Of a stretch of 64,000 nt of DNA, positions 25,957 to 34,849 are shown piece after piece. How positions within the stretch are numbered: position 1 is the first letter of the stretch; each line of letters begins with the position of its first letter. Position numbers and translations under genes: made by a program. The stretch comes from Tamaricihabitans halophyticus (GTDB taxonomy: Bacteria > Actinomycetota > Actinomycetes > Mycobacteriales > Pseudonocardiaceae). The stretch is from NCBI RefSeq assembly GCF_004340875.1, contig NZ_SLXQ01000022.1:1-64000 (forward strand), written 5' to 3'. The notes under the pieces are model-generated. The model saw only the letters and a program-made list of their open reading frames with translations, did no database searches and was not told where the DNA came from.

Positions 25957-26790
25957 ATGCACAAGGTTGAGCTCTCCGCGGGAACCATCGAGTACACGGA
26001 CAGCGGCGGAACGGGCCCGGTACTGCTCTTGCTGCACGGATTCGCGCAGAACGGCTCGGTGTGGGACCCGGTCGTGCGAGCGCTGAGCCCGGAATACCGC
26101 TGCGTGGTGCCGAATTTGCCGTTGGGCGGGCATCGGCTCCCACTGCGCGCGGACGCGGACATCTCGATGGCTGGGCTCGCCAGGATGATGCTCGAGCTGA
26201 TCGCGAAGCTGGAGCTGGCCTCGGTGACCCTGGTGCAGAACGACTGGGGTGGCGCCCATCTGGTCGTCGCACAGGACACCGAGGCCCGCGTATCGCGCCT
26301 GGTACTCACCTCCTGCGAGGCCTTTGACAACTATCCGCCGGGCGTTCCGGGACGAGCGGTATGGCTCGCGGCACGTATCCCAGGCGGGGTCACGGCGATG
26401 GCCAACGCGATGCGCATCCGTCGCCTACGCCGCCTTCCGGTCGCCTTCGGCTGGATGAGCAAACGGGTCCCTGATGCGGTAATGGACGGCTGGCTGCGGC
26501 CGTTGCTGACCCAGCCGGAGATCCGTCGCGATGCGCGCAAGTACCTCCGGTCCGTCGACCGGCGGGACACTTTCGCCGCCGTTGATGCCCTGGCGGCGTT
26601 CACCCGCCCCGCGCTGGTGGCCTGGGCGGCCGAAGACCGCGTAATGCCACCGGCGCACGGCCAACGGCTGGCCAACCTCCTACCGAACGGCCGACTCGTC
26701 GAGATAGCCGATAGCTATGCACTGATCCCCCAGGACCAGCCGGGCAAACTCGCCGCGGAGATCCACAACTTCGTCCGCGAGACCCCCTAG
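25957..26790 (+). CDS. Alpha/beta hydrolase with Asp nucleophile position
   Basis: A 277-aa alpha/beta-hydrolase fold protein. The oxyanion region is LLLHGFAQNG and the nucleophile elbow reads QNDWGG, as in haloalkane dehalogenases and fluoroacetate dehalogenases (Asp instead of Ser). The segment where the catalytic His should stand reads DSYALIPQDQPG, without His. Activity is therefore doubtful or altered. GAAGGAA precedes the ATG. It follows the peroxidase gene by 28 nt on the same strand. Confidence 0.8.
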   Translation: MHKVELSAGTIEYTDSGGTGPVLLLLHGFAQNGSVWDPVVRALSPEYRCVVPNLPLGGHRLPLRADADISMAGLARMMLELIAKLELASVTLVQNDWGGAHLVVAQDTEARVSRLVLTSCEAFDNYPPGVPGRAVWLAARIPGGVTAMANAMRIRRLRRLPVAFGWMSKRVPDAVMDGWLRPLLTQPEIRRDARKYLRSVDRRDTFAAVDALAAFTRPALVAWAAEDRVMPPAHGQRLANLLPNGRLVEIADSYALIPQDQPGKLAAEIHNFVRETP

Positions 26791-26801
26791 AAATCCCCAC
26801 G

Positions 26802-26826
26802 ACCGCAAGCTCCCGAGGACTGCGGT
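26802..26826. terminator. Bidirectional terminator
   Basis: The inverted repeat ACCGCA/TGCGGT (6 bp plus a G-U pair) encloses a 13-nt loop in the 49-nt gap between the convergent hydrolase and ccr genes. Similar ACCGCAAG...CGGTTC hairpins occur at 60613-60639 and 63735-63764. Confidence 0.55.
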
Positions 26827-26839
26827 TCGGCGGGCGGCG

Positions 26840-28117
26840 TCAGTGGCGGCCGAGATCGGGGTGATCCGCGCCGACAAGCACGACGGAGTTGCCGAACACC
26901 TGCTCGCCCTGCCCCATCTCGGCATGCGCCTTCGCGGTCTCATCGAACGGCAACACCCGACCGACACAGGGGTCGACCTTGCCGGCGCGAACCAGCTCGT
27001 TATAGGCGAGCGCTTGGGCATCGTTCGTGCCGTGTGAACCCTGGAAGCGCTTCTGCCTCGTCCAGTGGTACCTGAGGTCGACCATCGCGTCAAAACCGGT
27101 GGTGCCCGCACAGATCACCACCATGCCGCCAGGTTGGCAGACGAAGATACTGGTCGGAATCGTCGCGGCACCAGGGTGTTCGAACACGATCGCCGGATCC
27201 TCCCGCTCTCCGGCGATCTCCCAGATCCGCTTACCGAATCCGCGGGCACCAGCCGTCCAGGCCCGCTGTCCCTCCTTGTCATCAACCAACGGCGGCACAC
27301 CCCAGTGGTCGAACTCGCGACGATCGATATAGCCGAGCGCACCGAACTTCATCGCGTACTCACCGCGATCGGCACCGGAAACCACCGCAATCGCTCGCCC
27401 ACCCACCGCGTTGGCCAGCTGGATGGCTTGTGTGCCAAGGCCGCCGGAGCCGCCCCACACCAGGACAAGTTCGCCCTCGTTCAGGGTATTTCCGGCCCAG
27501 CCGAACAGCATGCGATACGCGGTCGTGCCAACCAGGGTGGGCGCGGCGGCCTCGGCCCAGCTCAACTGCTCTGCCTTGCGCAACAGCTGATGCGATTGGA
27601 CCCTGGTGAACTGTCCAAACGCGCCATAGTTCGTGTCGTATCCCCATATTCGAGCGGATGGCGCGATCATCTGGTCCCGCCCCGAGGCGATCCACGGATC
27701 GTCGGCATCCCAGTACCCCGGATGCACCACGACCTCGTCGCCAACCCGCCAGTCGGTCACCGCGTCACCAACGGCGTACACGATTCCGGACGCATCCGAG
27801 CCACCAATGTGAAAGTCTTCAGCCTCACCGCGTTTCTGCCGGACGGCGACCTGGTCAACCGGGTAACCGCGCGCGGCCCAGACATTGTTGTAGTTGATTC
27901 CGGCCGCCATCACGGCAACCAGAACCTCGTCGGGACCAATCGCCGGGGTGTCAACAAGTTCTCGCTGAAACGCCGTAGCCGGATCGCCATACCTGTCCTG
28001 CCGGATGACCTGGGCATGCATCTTGGCCGGTACGACACCGAGTGGTGGCACCGCGCCGATATCCGGCACTTGCGCCCCAGCGGTTGCCACGCTCCTACGT
28101 TCGACGGCTTCGGTCAT
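26840..28117 (-). CDS. ccr: Crotonyl-CoA carboxylase/reductase
   Basis: A 425-aa NADPH-dependent medium-chain reductase of the Ccr family. It reductively carboxylates crotonyl-CoA to ethylmalonyl-CoA, supplying the ethylmalonyl-CoA pathway or polyketide extender units. Diagnostic stretches are INYNNVWAARG, GGSDASGIVYAVGD, the Rossmann motif WGGSGGLGTQAIQLA and HGTNDAQALAYNEL (with the CO2-site His region). The pair that is usually aromatic-Glu in the GYE motif reads Tyr160-Asp161 here. ATG at 28117 with GGAG 5 nt upstream was chosen over the longer frame. No other pathway genes are adjacent. Confidence 0.9.
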   Translation of the reverse strand: MTEAVERRSVATAGAQVPDIGAVPPLGVVPAKMHAQVIRQDRYGDPATAFQRELVDTPAIGPDEVLVAVMAAGINYNNVWAARGYPVDQVAVRQKRGEAEDFHIGGSDASGIVYAVGDAVTDWRVGDEVVVHPGYWDADDPWIASGRDQMIAPSARIWGYDTNYGAFGQFTRVQSHQLLRKAEQLSWAEAAAPTLVGTTAYRMLFGWAGNTLNEGELVLVWGGSGGLGTQAIQLANAVGGRAIAVVSGADRGEYAMKFGALGYIDRREFDHWGVPPLVDDKEGQRAWTAGARGFGKRIWEIAGEREDPAIVFEHPGAATIPTSIFVCQPGGMVVICAGTTGFDAMVDLRYHWTRQKRFQGSHGTNDAQALAYNELVRAGKVDPCVGRVLPFDETAKAHAEMGQGEQVFGNSVVLVGADHPDLGRH

Positions 28118-28138
28118 CTCGACTCCAAACTTCGACGT

Positions 28139-28154
28139 TTCGATAATTATCGAA
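28139..28154. promoter_or_regulatory. Perfect 16-bp palindrome in front of ccr
   Basis: TTCGATAATTATCGAA lies 22 nt upstream of the ccr start. The half-site TTATCGAA recurs at 28616-28623 upstream of arsR. It is the likely operator for the ArsR-family protein encoded next to it. Confidence 0.65.
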
Positions 28155-28198
28155 CCATAGACAGGTCTGGTCGACAAGAGAACATTTGCCGGAAGCGG

Positions 28199-28561
28199 CT
28201 ACTCGCTGTCGAGTGCCAGCGCGAGCCGTTCGAGGATGCCCGGAGCGTAGAAGTCCAGGACGTCCTTGTGCACGGTGTAGAAGAAGTTCCGTCCCCTGCG
28301 TTGCACGGAGAGCAGGCCAGCGTGATTGAGGATCTTGACGTGGTACGAGATCGTCGACTTGCCGACAGGCAGTTCGGTTTCCAGCGCGGTGCAGGCATAT
28401 TCGTCCCCGCTACCGATCAGCCGGAGCATATCGAGCCGTACCGGATCCGCGAGCGCCTTCATGACCTGCACGTACTGATCGCGCAGCGGTCTCGCCGGCG
28501 CCGAAGGTGGCTGAGCCGGCTCGCCGCCTTGCGACGTTCTGGTCACTGCGGATCTGGCCAT
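28199..28561 (-). CDS. ArsR-family regulator
   Basis: A 120-aa winged-helix protein. The HTH is VGKSTISYHVKILNHAGLLS, followed by the wing (VQRRGRNFFYTV). No metal-binding Cys pair is at the usual ELCVCDL position, where CTALETELPV stands instead, so metal sensing is unlikely. It sits directly upstream of ccr on the same strand, and shared palindromes flank both genes. ATG at 28561 is preferred over a GTG at 28573. Confidence 0.88.
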   Translation of the reverse strand: MARSAVTRTSQGGEPAQPPSAPARPLRDQYVQVMKALADPVRLDMLRLIGSGDEYACTALETELPVGKSTISYHVKILNHAGLLSVQRRGRNFFYTVHKDVLDFYAPGILERLALALDSE

Positions 28562-28572
28562 CGGCTGCCTCA

Positions 28573-28623
28573 CGCTTATCGACTTTCGACAAGCGACGCT
28601 AGCACATATCGAGACTTATCGAA
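28573..28623. promoter_or_regulatory. Operator-like repeats upstream of arsR
   Basis: CGCTTATCGA-CTT-TCGACAAGCG is a 10-3-10 inverted repeat with one mismatch (28573-28595). It is followed by two direct half-sites, TATCGA at 28607 and TTATCGAA at 28616. Together with the palindrome before ccr this suggests autoregulation by the ArsR protein. Confidence 0.6.
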
Positions 28624-28671
28624 CAATCGCAGGATCAGTCCTTACGGCGCCTCACGACCTCCAGCTGGTCG

Positions 28672-30276
28672 TCACGTAGGCAATCCGTGGCCGCGTTCGG
28701 CGTAGATCTCGAGGACCCGCTCCCTCGGCAGGACACCGCAGCGCTGGGCCCAGTCCGCGTAGGCCGCAGCCAGTTCCTCGACCAACTCTGGATGTTTCGA
28801 AGCGACGTCGTGCAACTCCGTTCGGTCCTGCCGCATATCGTAGAGTTCCCACGGCTGGCCATACTTGCGGACGAGTTTCCATTGCCCCCTGCGCACTCCC
28901 GCGTTTCCCTCGTGCTCCCAGAACAACAGTCGCCGCGGATCTTCGGGTGCGCCGCGCAGGGCCGGTAGCATGCTGTGTCCTTCCAGCGGAAGGATGCTGC
29001 GTTCGCCGTGCTCGGCGGGATACTCGACGCCGGCGACGTCAAGCGCGGTTGCCATGACGTCGGTCAGCTGATGCGCGCTGGTGCGCACCGTCGGCGCGGT
29101 ACCAAGCCCCTGTGGCCAGTGCACGATGAGCGGCGTGGCGATGCCACCCTCATGGATCCAGTGCTTGTACTCCCGGAACGGCGTGTTCGACAGGTTCGCC
29201 CACGCGGTGCCATAGGTGGCATAGGTGGTTTCCGGGCCAGGATCGAGGTTTGGCACGTTACCGGGGACGACTTCCCGACCGTCGCGTGTGGTCGGTGCGA
29301 AATCGACGAAGGCCGTCACGAACTCCTTGGCGGTCTCCGGTGGCATCTCCTCGGCACAGCCACCGTTGTCGGAAAGGAAAACGAACAGCGTGTCCGCCAG
29401 CCGGCCGGTGGCTTCGAGTTCGTCGACGATCCGGCCGATACCCTGATCCATCCGGTCGATCTGCGCCGCGTAGACCGCCATGCGCAGTGCTTCCCATTCC
29501 TTGTCCGGCGCGTCCTGCCAAGCGGGGGCCGCGGGATCGCGTTCGGTCAATGCCCAGTTCTCGTCGATGATGCCCATCGAGATCAGCCGCTGGAGCCGTT
29601 TCCGACGTAGCTCATCCCAACCCGCCGAGAAGCGGTCCGCGTATCTCGCGATGTCTTCGTCCAACGCGTGCAATGGCCAGTGCGGTGCGGTGTAGGCGAC
29701 ATAGAGAAACATCGGGTCAGCCGCGCGCTTCGCGTGGTGTTCCCGCACGAAGGAAACCGCATTGTCCGAGATCGCGTCGGTGTAGTAGAAGCCGTCCTCG
29801 AATGCCTCGTGTTCGATGTTCTGCTCACCTCGGGTGAGAGTGGCCGGCTGAAAGAAGCTACCCGCGCCCGCCAACGTGCCGTAGAACCGGTCGAATCCAC
29901 GACGCGTCGGCCATGAGTCACTTGGCGTGCGTAGCTCGCTGGACAGATGCCACTTGCCGGACAGGTAGGTGCCGTACCCGGCGGGACGAAGTGCCTCCGC
30001 GATCGTCACGCACGACTCGTTGAGCGTTCCGGGGTAGCCGTCCGGCGTGTCGTCGTAGTTGAGGATGCCGATACCGGTCTGGTGCGGATGCAGCCCGGTG
30101 AGCAGGGAAGCTCGCGATGGGCTGCACCGCGCGGTGTTGTAGAACTGCGTTAACCGAGCGCCCGAGGCCGCGAGCCGGTCGAGGTGCGGGGTGTGCACTT
30201 CGCCGCCATAACAACCGATATCGGAAAAGCCCATGTCGTCGGCGAGCACCAGGACAATGTCAGGCTTATCGGGCAC
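28672..30276 (-). CDS. Arylsulfatase (type I, formylglycine Cys)
   Basis: A 534-aa sulfatase. The start is GTG at 30276 with GGAGG 6 nt upstream, beginning VPDKPDIVLVLADDMGFSD with the first metal Asp pair. The signature Cys51-Ser-Pro-Ser-Arg55 (CSPSRASLLTG) is where formylglycine is made, and GKWHLS and the later FLSDNGG complete the metal site. No signal peptide is visible, so it is likely cytoplasmic. It follows an MHS-type permease by 2 nt, so the pair probably imports and desulfates an organic sulfate ester or similar anion. No formylglycine-generating enzyme is in the window. Confidence 0.92.
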   Translation of the reverse strand: MPDKPDIVLVLADDMGFSDIGCYGGEVHTPHLDRLAASGARLTQFYNTARCSPSRASLLTGLHPHQTGIGILNYDDTPDGYPGTLNESCVTIAEALRPAGYGTYLSGKWHLSSELRTPSDSWPTRRGFDRFYGTLAGAGSFFQPATLTRGEQNIEHEAFEDGFYYTDAISDNAVSFVREHHAKRAADPMFLYVAYTAPHWPLHALDEDIARYADRFSAGWDELRRKRLQRLISMGIIDENWALTERDPAAPAWQDAPDKEWEALRMAVYAAQIDRMDQGIGRIVDELEATGRLADTLFVFLSDNGGCAEEMPPETAKEFVTAFVDFAPTTRDGREVVPGNVPNLDPGPETTYATYGTAWANLSNTPFREYKHWIHEGGIATPLIVHWPQGLGTAPTVRTSAHQLTDVMATALDVAGVEYPAEHGERSILPLEGHSMLPALRGAPEDPRRLLFWEHEGNAGVRRGQWKLVRKYGQPWELYDMRQDRTELHDVASKHPELVEELAAAYADWAQRCGVLPRERVLEIYAERGHGLPT

Positions 30277-30278
30277 GG

Positions 30279-31628
30279 TTATCCTCCAGTTGTTTCGGGA
30301 TCGACAGGGGCATCCTGATCGGCCGTGGATTCCCCGTCCCGGTTCAGCAGGGTGGTCTCCGGCGTAAACGCGAGCGCCACCAGCGCGATCACCGCGAACA
30401 CCACGACATAGGTCGCCACCGGCCACGAGTCGCCACCGGAGCGATCCACCATCGCGGTAGCCACGGCTGGCGCGATGGCCCCGGAAGGCAGCACACCGAG
30501 CTGGTAGACGATCGACATACCGGTGTAGCGGATCCTGGCAGGGTAAAGCTCGGCGAAGAACGCGGCTTCGGGGCCGAACATGGTGCAGGCACCGAGCGCC
30601 CAACCGATGATGATCCCGCCCCAGATGAGCGGGGTGTTCATCGTGTCGATCATCGCGAACACCGGGAAGGCTGATGCTCCCGAGATCAGCGCCCCGATCG
30701 CAAGCACCGGTCTGCGGCCGATCCGATCCGAGATCCGGCCGGTGACCGGGATGATCACGACACCGAGCACCGCGGCGATGAGAAGCCCATTGAGTGCCAC
30801 CTGCTCCGGCAAGCCGAGCACCACGGTGGTGTAGGTAAGGATGAAAGCGTTGTAGATATTGAAAACCAGGCTCTCGCAGAACCTGGTGCCCATCGCCAAC
30901 GCGGTGAGTTTCGGATAGGTGCGGAAGACCTCGACGAACGGTACTTTCGCTCGCTGCCCGGACTCGACGACCTGTTCGAACGCGGGCGGCTCGGGCACTC
31001 GCAGCCGCACGAAGAACCCGACAGCGACGAGCACGATGCTGAACAGGAACGGCAAGCGCCAGGACCACGAAACAAGCGCGTCATCCCCGAACGCGCTGGC
31101 ACCGTTGACTGCCAACGTGGACAGCAGCAAACCAATCGGGACGCCCGTTTGCGGCCAACTGCTGAACAGACCCCGCCGGTGCTTCGGCGCATGCTCGAAC
31201 GTCAGGATCGCGGCGCCGCCCCATTCCCCGCCAAGCCCGATGCCTTGCAACATGCGAAGGAACAGCAACAGGATTGGCGCCCAGATACCAATCGCCGCGT
31301 AATTGGGCAGCAGGCCCATCGCGAACGTGGCGCCACCCATGATCATCATAGTGATGACGAGCATCTTCTTCCGGCCGAGCCGGTCGCCGTAATGACCGAA
31401 GATGAGCCCGCCGATCGGACGAGTGACGAAGCCGGCCGCGAAGGTACCGAAGGCAACCAACGTGCCGGTCAGCGGATCGAAACTGGGGAAGAACTCGGCG
31501 TTGAAGACGAGCGCCGCCATCGTCGCGTAGAGGAAAAAGTCGTACCACTCGATCACGGCACCAATCACGCTCGCCGTCGCGACTTGCCGGATCGAGGCGG
31601 GTTTGTCGGGCGAGAGGGAGTGCCGCAT
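30279..31628 (-). CDS. MHS-family MFS permease
   Basis: A 449-aa metabolite:H+ symporter-type transporter with 12 segments. It opens with the family pattern ASVIGAVIEWYDFFLYATMA, and the loop GHYGDRLGRKKMLV follows segment 2. LQGIGLGGEWGGAAIL is the typical segment 4 to 5 signature. Relatives carry proline/betaine, ketoglutarate or shikimate. ATG at 31628 with AAGGG 6 nt upstream was chosen. It precedes the sulfatase in one operon. Confidence 0.9.
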   Translation of the reverse strand: MRHSLSPDKPASIRQVATASVIGAVIEWYDFFLYATMAALVFNAEFFPSFDPLTGTLVAFGTFAAGFVTRPIGGLIFGHYGDRLGRKKMLVITMMIMGGATFAMGLLPNYAAIGIWAPILLLFLRMLQGIGLGGEWGGAAILTFEHAPKHRRGLFSSWPQTGVPIGLLLSTLAVNGASAFGDDALVSWSWRLPFLFSIVLVAVGFFVRLRVPEPPAFEQVVESGQRAKVPFVEVFRTYPKLTALAMGTRFCESLVFNIYNAFILTYTTVVLGLPEQVALNGLLIAAVLGVVIIPVTGRISDRIGRRPVLAIGALISGASAFPVFAMIDTMNTPLIWGGIIIGWALGACTMFGPEAAFFAELYPARIRYTGMSIVYQLGVLPSGAIAPAVATAMVDRSGGDSWPVATYVVVFAVIALVALAFTPETTLLNRDGESTADQDAPVDPETTGG

Positions 31629-31796
31629 CGGACGCCCTTCTGCAGTCGGACTAGTGCCGGCAACTCCAGCTGGTAAAAATGGGACAGTGTACCAACTGGC
31701 GGGACATGGGTAATATTGCTCATCAAGGCGGCCACAGTCAAGGCCCGCTGGCAGCCGGTTGCCGCGACACATCCGCGGCGCAAGGAAGGGGTATCG

Positions 31797-32543
31797 GTGA
31801 GCGAGGCGCTACGTAAGGCGATGCTGATCCTCGACGAGCTCCGGCGGGATCCGGATGATCTCAGTGCCCGCGAGCTGGCCATCCGGCTCGATGTACCGAA
31901 AAGCACCGTGCAACGCCTGCTGCAGTCCCTCGAGGAAGCCAGGATGACGGTGCAGGATCCAACGAGTCGCAAGTACCGACTCGGCCCGCACACGCTCACG
32001 CTCGGCATGGCATACCGGGAACGGCTGGACCTGCGCAATACGGCACTGCCCCATATGCGTGCGCTGCGCGACGTCACCGACGAGACCGTTGGTTTGTCCG
32101 TTGCGGTTGGCACCGAGCGTATGTTCATCGAGGAAGTACAGAGCCAGTCAGAGCTACGAGCGCACTCCGAACTCGGCTACCCGTATCCACTGTGGACCGG
32201 TGCTCCGGGAAGGGTGCTGTTGGCGCATCTTGCGGCCGGCGAGGTCGAGAGCGTGTTGCGAACGGCCAGCGATCAGCCATGGCAGGCGATTGGACTGGCC
32301 AACCGGGAAGCATTCCACGAGCGGCTCGCGGAGATCCGTCGCACTGGTCACGACCGGGCGTTTGACGAGTCCATCAACGGGGTCAGCGCGATCGCCATAC
32401 CGGTACGCGACGCGTCAGCGCGTGTCGCCGCGGCTCTTTCGGTATCCGGACCGAGCGCACGGATGAGCCCGGAGGAGATGAACCGGATACTCCCCGAAGC
32501 GGTCACGGCAGCGGACAAGATCAGCCGCGCGCTCGGAGGCTGA
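31797..32543 (+). CDS. IclR-family regulator
   Basis: A 248-aa protein. The N-terminal winged HTH is LSARELAIRLDVPKSTVQRL and is followed by the effector domain (GYPYPLWTGAPGRVLLAHL, then ISAIAIPV-type strands). GTG at 31797 with GGAAGGGG upstream is preferred to an ATG at 31716. It is divergent from the permease-sulfatase operon and probably regulates it. A pair of GGGACA sequences (about 31681 and 31703) in the spacer could be its target. Confidence 0.85.
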   Translation: MSEALRKAMLILDELRRDPDDLSARELAIRLDVPKSTVQRLLQSLEEARMTVQDPTSRKYRLGPHTLTLGMAYRERLDLRNTALPHMRALRDVTDETVGLSVAVGTERMFIEEVQSQSELRAHSELGYPYPLWTGAPGRVLLAHLAAGEVESVLRTASDQPWQAIGLANREAFHERLAEIRRTGHDRAFDESINGVSAIAIPVRDASARVAAALSVSGPSARMSPEEMNRILPEAVTAADKISRALGG

Positions 32544-32667
32544 GCGATCACTGCTTCGGCGACCAGCCGGCACCAAAGCACACGACAAAGCACACGACAA
32601 AGGACGCGACAAGCACGCGACAAGCATTGACGCCCTCCTCGGTGACCCGATAGTTTGAACAGCCGTC

Positions 32668-32687
32668 GAATGTAAACGTTTACATTC
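32668..32687. promoter_or_regulatory. LacI-type operator palindrome
   Basis: GAATGTAAACGTTTACATTC is a perfect 20-bp palindrome with the central ACGT of LacI/GalR-family operators. It lies 12 nt upstream of the CoA-transferase start. The only LacI-family gene in the window is at 41686-42735, at the other end of the same plus-strand block. Confidence 0.8.
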
Positions 32688-32699
32688 CGAGGAGGACTC

Positions 32700-33896
32700 T
32701 TGTCCGCACAATCGTTGTCCGGGATTCGCGTACTCGAAGCCGCTACCCTGGCCGCCGGCCCCCTCGTAGGTACCTGGCTCGGCGAGTTCGGCGCCGAGGT
32801 GATCAAGATTGAACAGCCGGGTAGCGGAGACCCGCTCCGCCAGTGGGGTGCGCTGAAGAACGACGTCGGCCTGATGTGGAAGAGTCTTGGCCGGAACAAG
32901 CGGACCATCACGCTCGACCTGCGCAGCGGCCGAGGTCAGGAGCTGCTGCGCAGCATGGCGACTGACGCCGATGTGCTGATCCTGAACACTCGACCATCCA
33001 CATTGGTCAAATGGGGCTTGGACTACCCGTCGCTGCGCAAGGTCAACGACGGGCTCGTGATGGTGCACGTCACCGGGTTCGGGGCGGGCGGCCCGAAAAC
33101 CGACCGGCCCGGGTTCGGCACCCTCGGTGAAGCGATGAGCGGTTTCGCGCATCTGACCGGAGAACGGGATGGCCCGCCCACCCTGCCTGCCTTCATGCTC
33201 GCGGACGGCGTTGCCGCGTTGACAGCCACGTACTCGGTCATGATGGCGCTCTATCACCGCGATGTACATCAGGCGCCTGGCCAGCTGATCGATATCAACC
33301 TGATTGAACCGCTCGCTCGCCTGCTGGAACAACCGGTACTCACCTACGACCAGCTGGGCACCGTGCCCACCCGGATGGGAAACCGTTGGGACATCAGCGC
33401 TCCGCGCAACACGTACCAGACGAGCGACGGCCAGTGGCTGGCCATGTCCGGCAGTGCGCCGAGTATCGCGATGCGTGCCCTGAAGGCGATCGGCAGGAGT
33501 GATCTGAACGAGGACATCCGGTTTGCCGACGCCCAGCAGCGCCTCGCGCACGCTGAGGAGATCGACCGGTTGATGGCCGACTGGATCGGTGCACGCACCC
33601 TGGAGGAGGCAATGGCGGTCTTCGAGCAGGCCGAGGTAGCCGCGGCGCCCGTGTACACCGCGGAGCAACTGCTCGCCGACCCGCAGCTCGTGGCCAGGAA
33701 CACCTACCCTCAACTACCCGATAAGGACCTCGGCACGATGCGCGTACAAGCCCCCGTGCCACGCATGTCCGATACTCCTGGCCGGATCGATCACCTGGGA
33801 CCGGATATTGGCGCCGATAACGACGATATCTACCTGGGTCTGCTCGGCCTCGACCGCGCCGAGTACCAGAACTTGCAGGATCAGGGAATCATCTAA
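32700..33896 (+). CDS. CaiB/BaiF family CoA-transferase
   Basis: A 398-aa class III CoA-transferase (GIRVLEAATLAAGPLVGTWL, GDPLRQWG, SLGRNKRTITLDLRS, GFGAGGPKTDRPGFGTL). The catalytic Asp usually found in RPGFDxxxQAMSG is Gly here (RPGFGTLGEAMSG), as in a common subfamily, so which residue carries the acyl group is unclear. TTG start with GGAGG upstream. It would move CoA from one acyl-CoA to a free acid, making the substrate for the CitE-like lyase 13 nt downstream. Confidence 0.88.
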   Translation: MSAQSLSGIRVLEAATLAAGPLVGTWLGEFGAEVIKIEQPGSGDPLRQWGALKNDVGLMWKSLGRNKRTITLDLRSGRGQELLRSMATDADVLILNTRPSTLVKWGLDYPSLRKVNDGLVMVHVTGFGAGGPKTDRPGFGTLGEAMSGFAHLTGERDGPPTLPAFMLADGVAALTATYSVMMALYHRDVHQAPGQLIDINLIEPLARLLEQPVLTYDQLGTVPTRMGNRWDISAPRNTYQTSDGQWLAMSGSAPSIAMRALKAIGRSDLNEDIRFADAQQRLAHAEEIDRLMADWIGARTLEEAMAVFEQAEVAAAPVYTAEQLLADPQLVARNTYPQLPDKDLGTMRVQAPVPRMSDTPGRIDHLGPDIGADNDDIYLGLLGLDRAEYQNLQDQGII

Positions 33897-33909
33897 CAAG
33901 GGAGCCACA

Positions 33910-34821
33910 GTGGACACTGCGATCCGACCGCGTCGATCCGAGCTCGCCACCCCGGCGAGCAACGACTGGATGTTCGAGAAGGCGGCCGGCGCCGGCGCCG
34001 ATCTGGTGTTCCTTGACCTCGAGGACGCGGTCACCGAAGCCGAGAAGGCACCGTCCAGGGCCAAGGCCGTTGCCGGGTTGCGGGATATCGACTGGGGCCA
34101 GACCACAAGGGCGGTACGGATCAACGGCATCGATACCCGCTGGGCGTACCGGGACATCATCGACGTGGTGTCCGGCGCGGGCGCCGCATTGGACACCCTG
34201 ATCGTGCCCAAAGTGCGCGCGGCACGGGATGTCTGGTGGGTGGACGTACTGCTCAGCCAGCTGGAAACGGACCTCGGACTGGCCAACCGGATCGCGCTCG
34301 AAGTGCTGATCGAGGAGGCCGAGGGCTTGGTGAACGTCGCGGAGATCGTGCGTGCGAGCGACCGGCTGGAGGCCGTGATCTTCGGTGCCGGTGATTTCTC
34401 CGCGTCCCAGGGCGCGCGGGTGGACACCAACTTCGAGCCGACCGCGGAGTATCCCGGTGACCTCTGGCACTACGCGCGCTCGCGCATCGTCGTCGCTGCC
34501 CGGATGGCCGGTATCGACGCGATTGATGCGCCGTTCCCGAACTTTCGCGATCCGGATGCCTACCGAACGGCGAGCGAACGAGCCAGCGTGCTGGGCTACA
34601 ACGGCAAGTGGGCGATCCACCCCAGCCAGGTTCCCATCGCCAACGAGGTTTTCGCCCCAACCGCGGATGAGATCAGGCACGCTCGCGCGGTCGTGGCGGC
34701 GTATCGCGACGCCGAACGCGCCGGCCGAGGGGCGACCAGTGTGGACGGCATGCTGGTGGACGCCGCGCATCTCCGGCTGTCGGACAACATCGCGCGTAAG
34801 GCCGATCTGCTCGGCCTCTGA
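33910..34821 (+). CDS. CitE/HpcH-HpaI-type acyl-CoA lyase
   Basis: A 303-aa TIM-barrel lyase (RSELATPASNDWMFEKAAG, VFLDLEDAVTEAEK, ALEVLIEEAEG with the metal Glu, GAGDFSAS with the metal Asp, WAIHPSQV). Relatives split malyl-CoA, citramalyl-CoA or hydroxymethylglutaryl-type thioesters. GTG with GGGAG 5 nt upstream sets the start. The CoA-transferase/lyase pair suggests activation and retro-aldol cleavage of a hydroxy-dicarboxylate. Confidence 0.85.
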   Translation: MDTAIRPRRSELATPASNDWMFEKAAGAGADLVFLDLEDAVTEAEKAPSRAKAVAGLRDIDWGQTTRAVRINGIDTRWAYRDIIDVVSGAGAALDTLIVPKVRAARDVWWVDVLLSQLETDLGLANRIALEVLIEEAEGLVNVAEIVRASDRLEAVIFGAGDFSASQGARVDTNFEPTAEYPGDLWHYARSRIVVAARMAGIDAIDAPFPNFRDPDAYRTASERASVLGYNGKWAIHPSQVPIANEVFAPTADEIRHARAVVAAYRDAERAGRGATSVDGMLVDAAHLRLSDNIARKADLLGL

Positions 34822-34849
34822 TCGTCCGTGCTGCGCCCCGGTTTCGGGC

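Noticed and set aside
28199-28561. Metal-sensing ArsR function
   Set aside because: The Cys-x-Cys metal site of ArsR/SmtB is absent, so a metal sensor is not supported.
27065-28705. 546-codon plus-strand frame across ccr and arsR
   Set aside because: Antisense to two clear genes and their operators; no motif.
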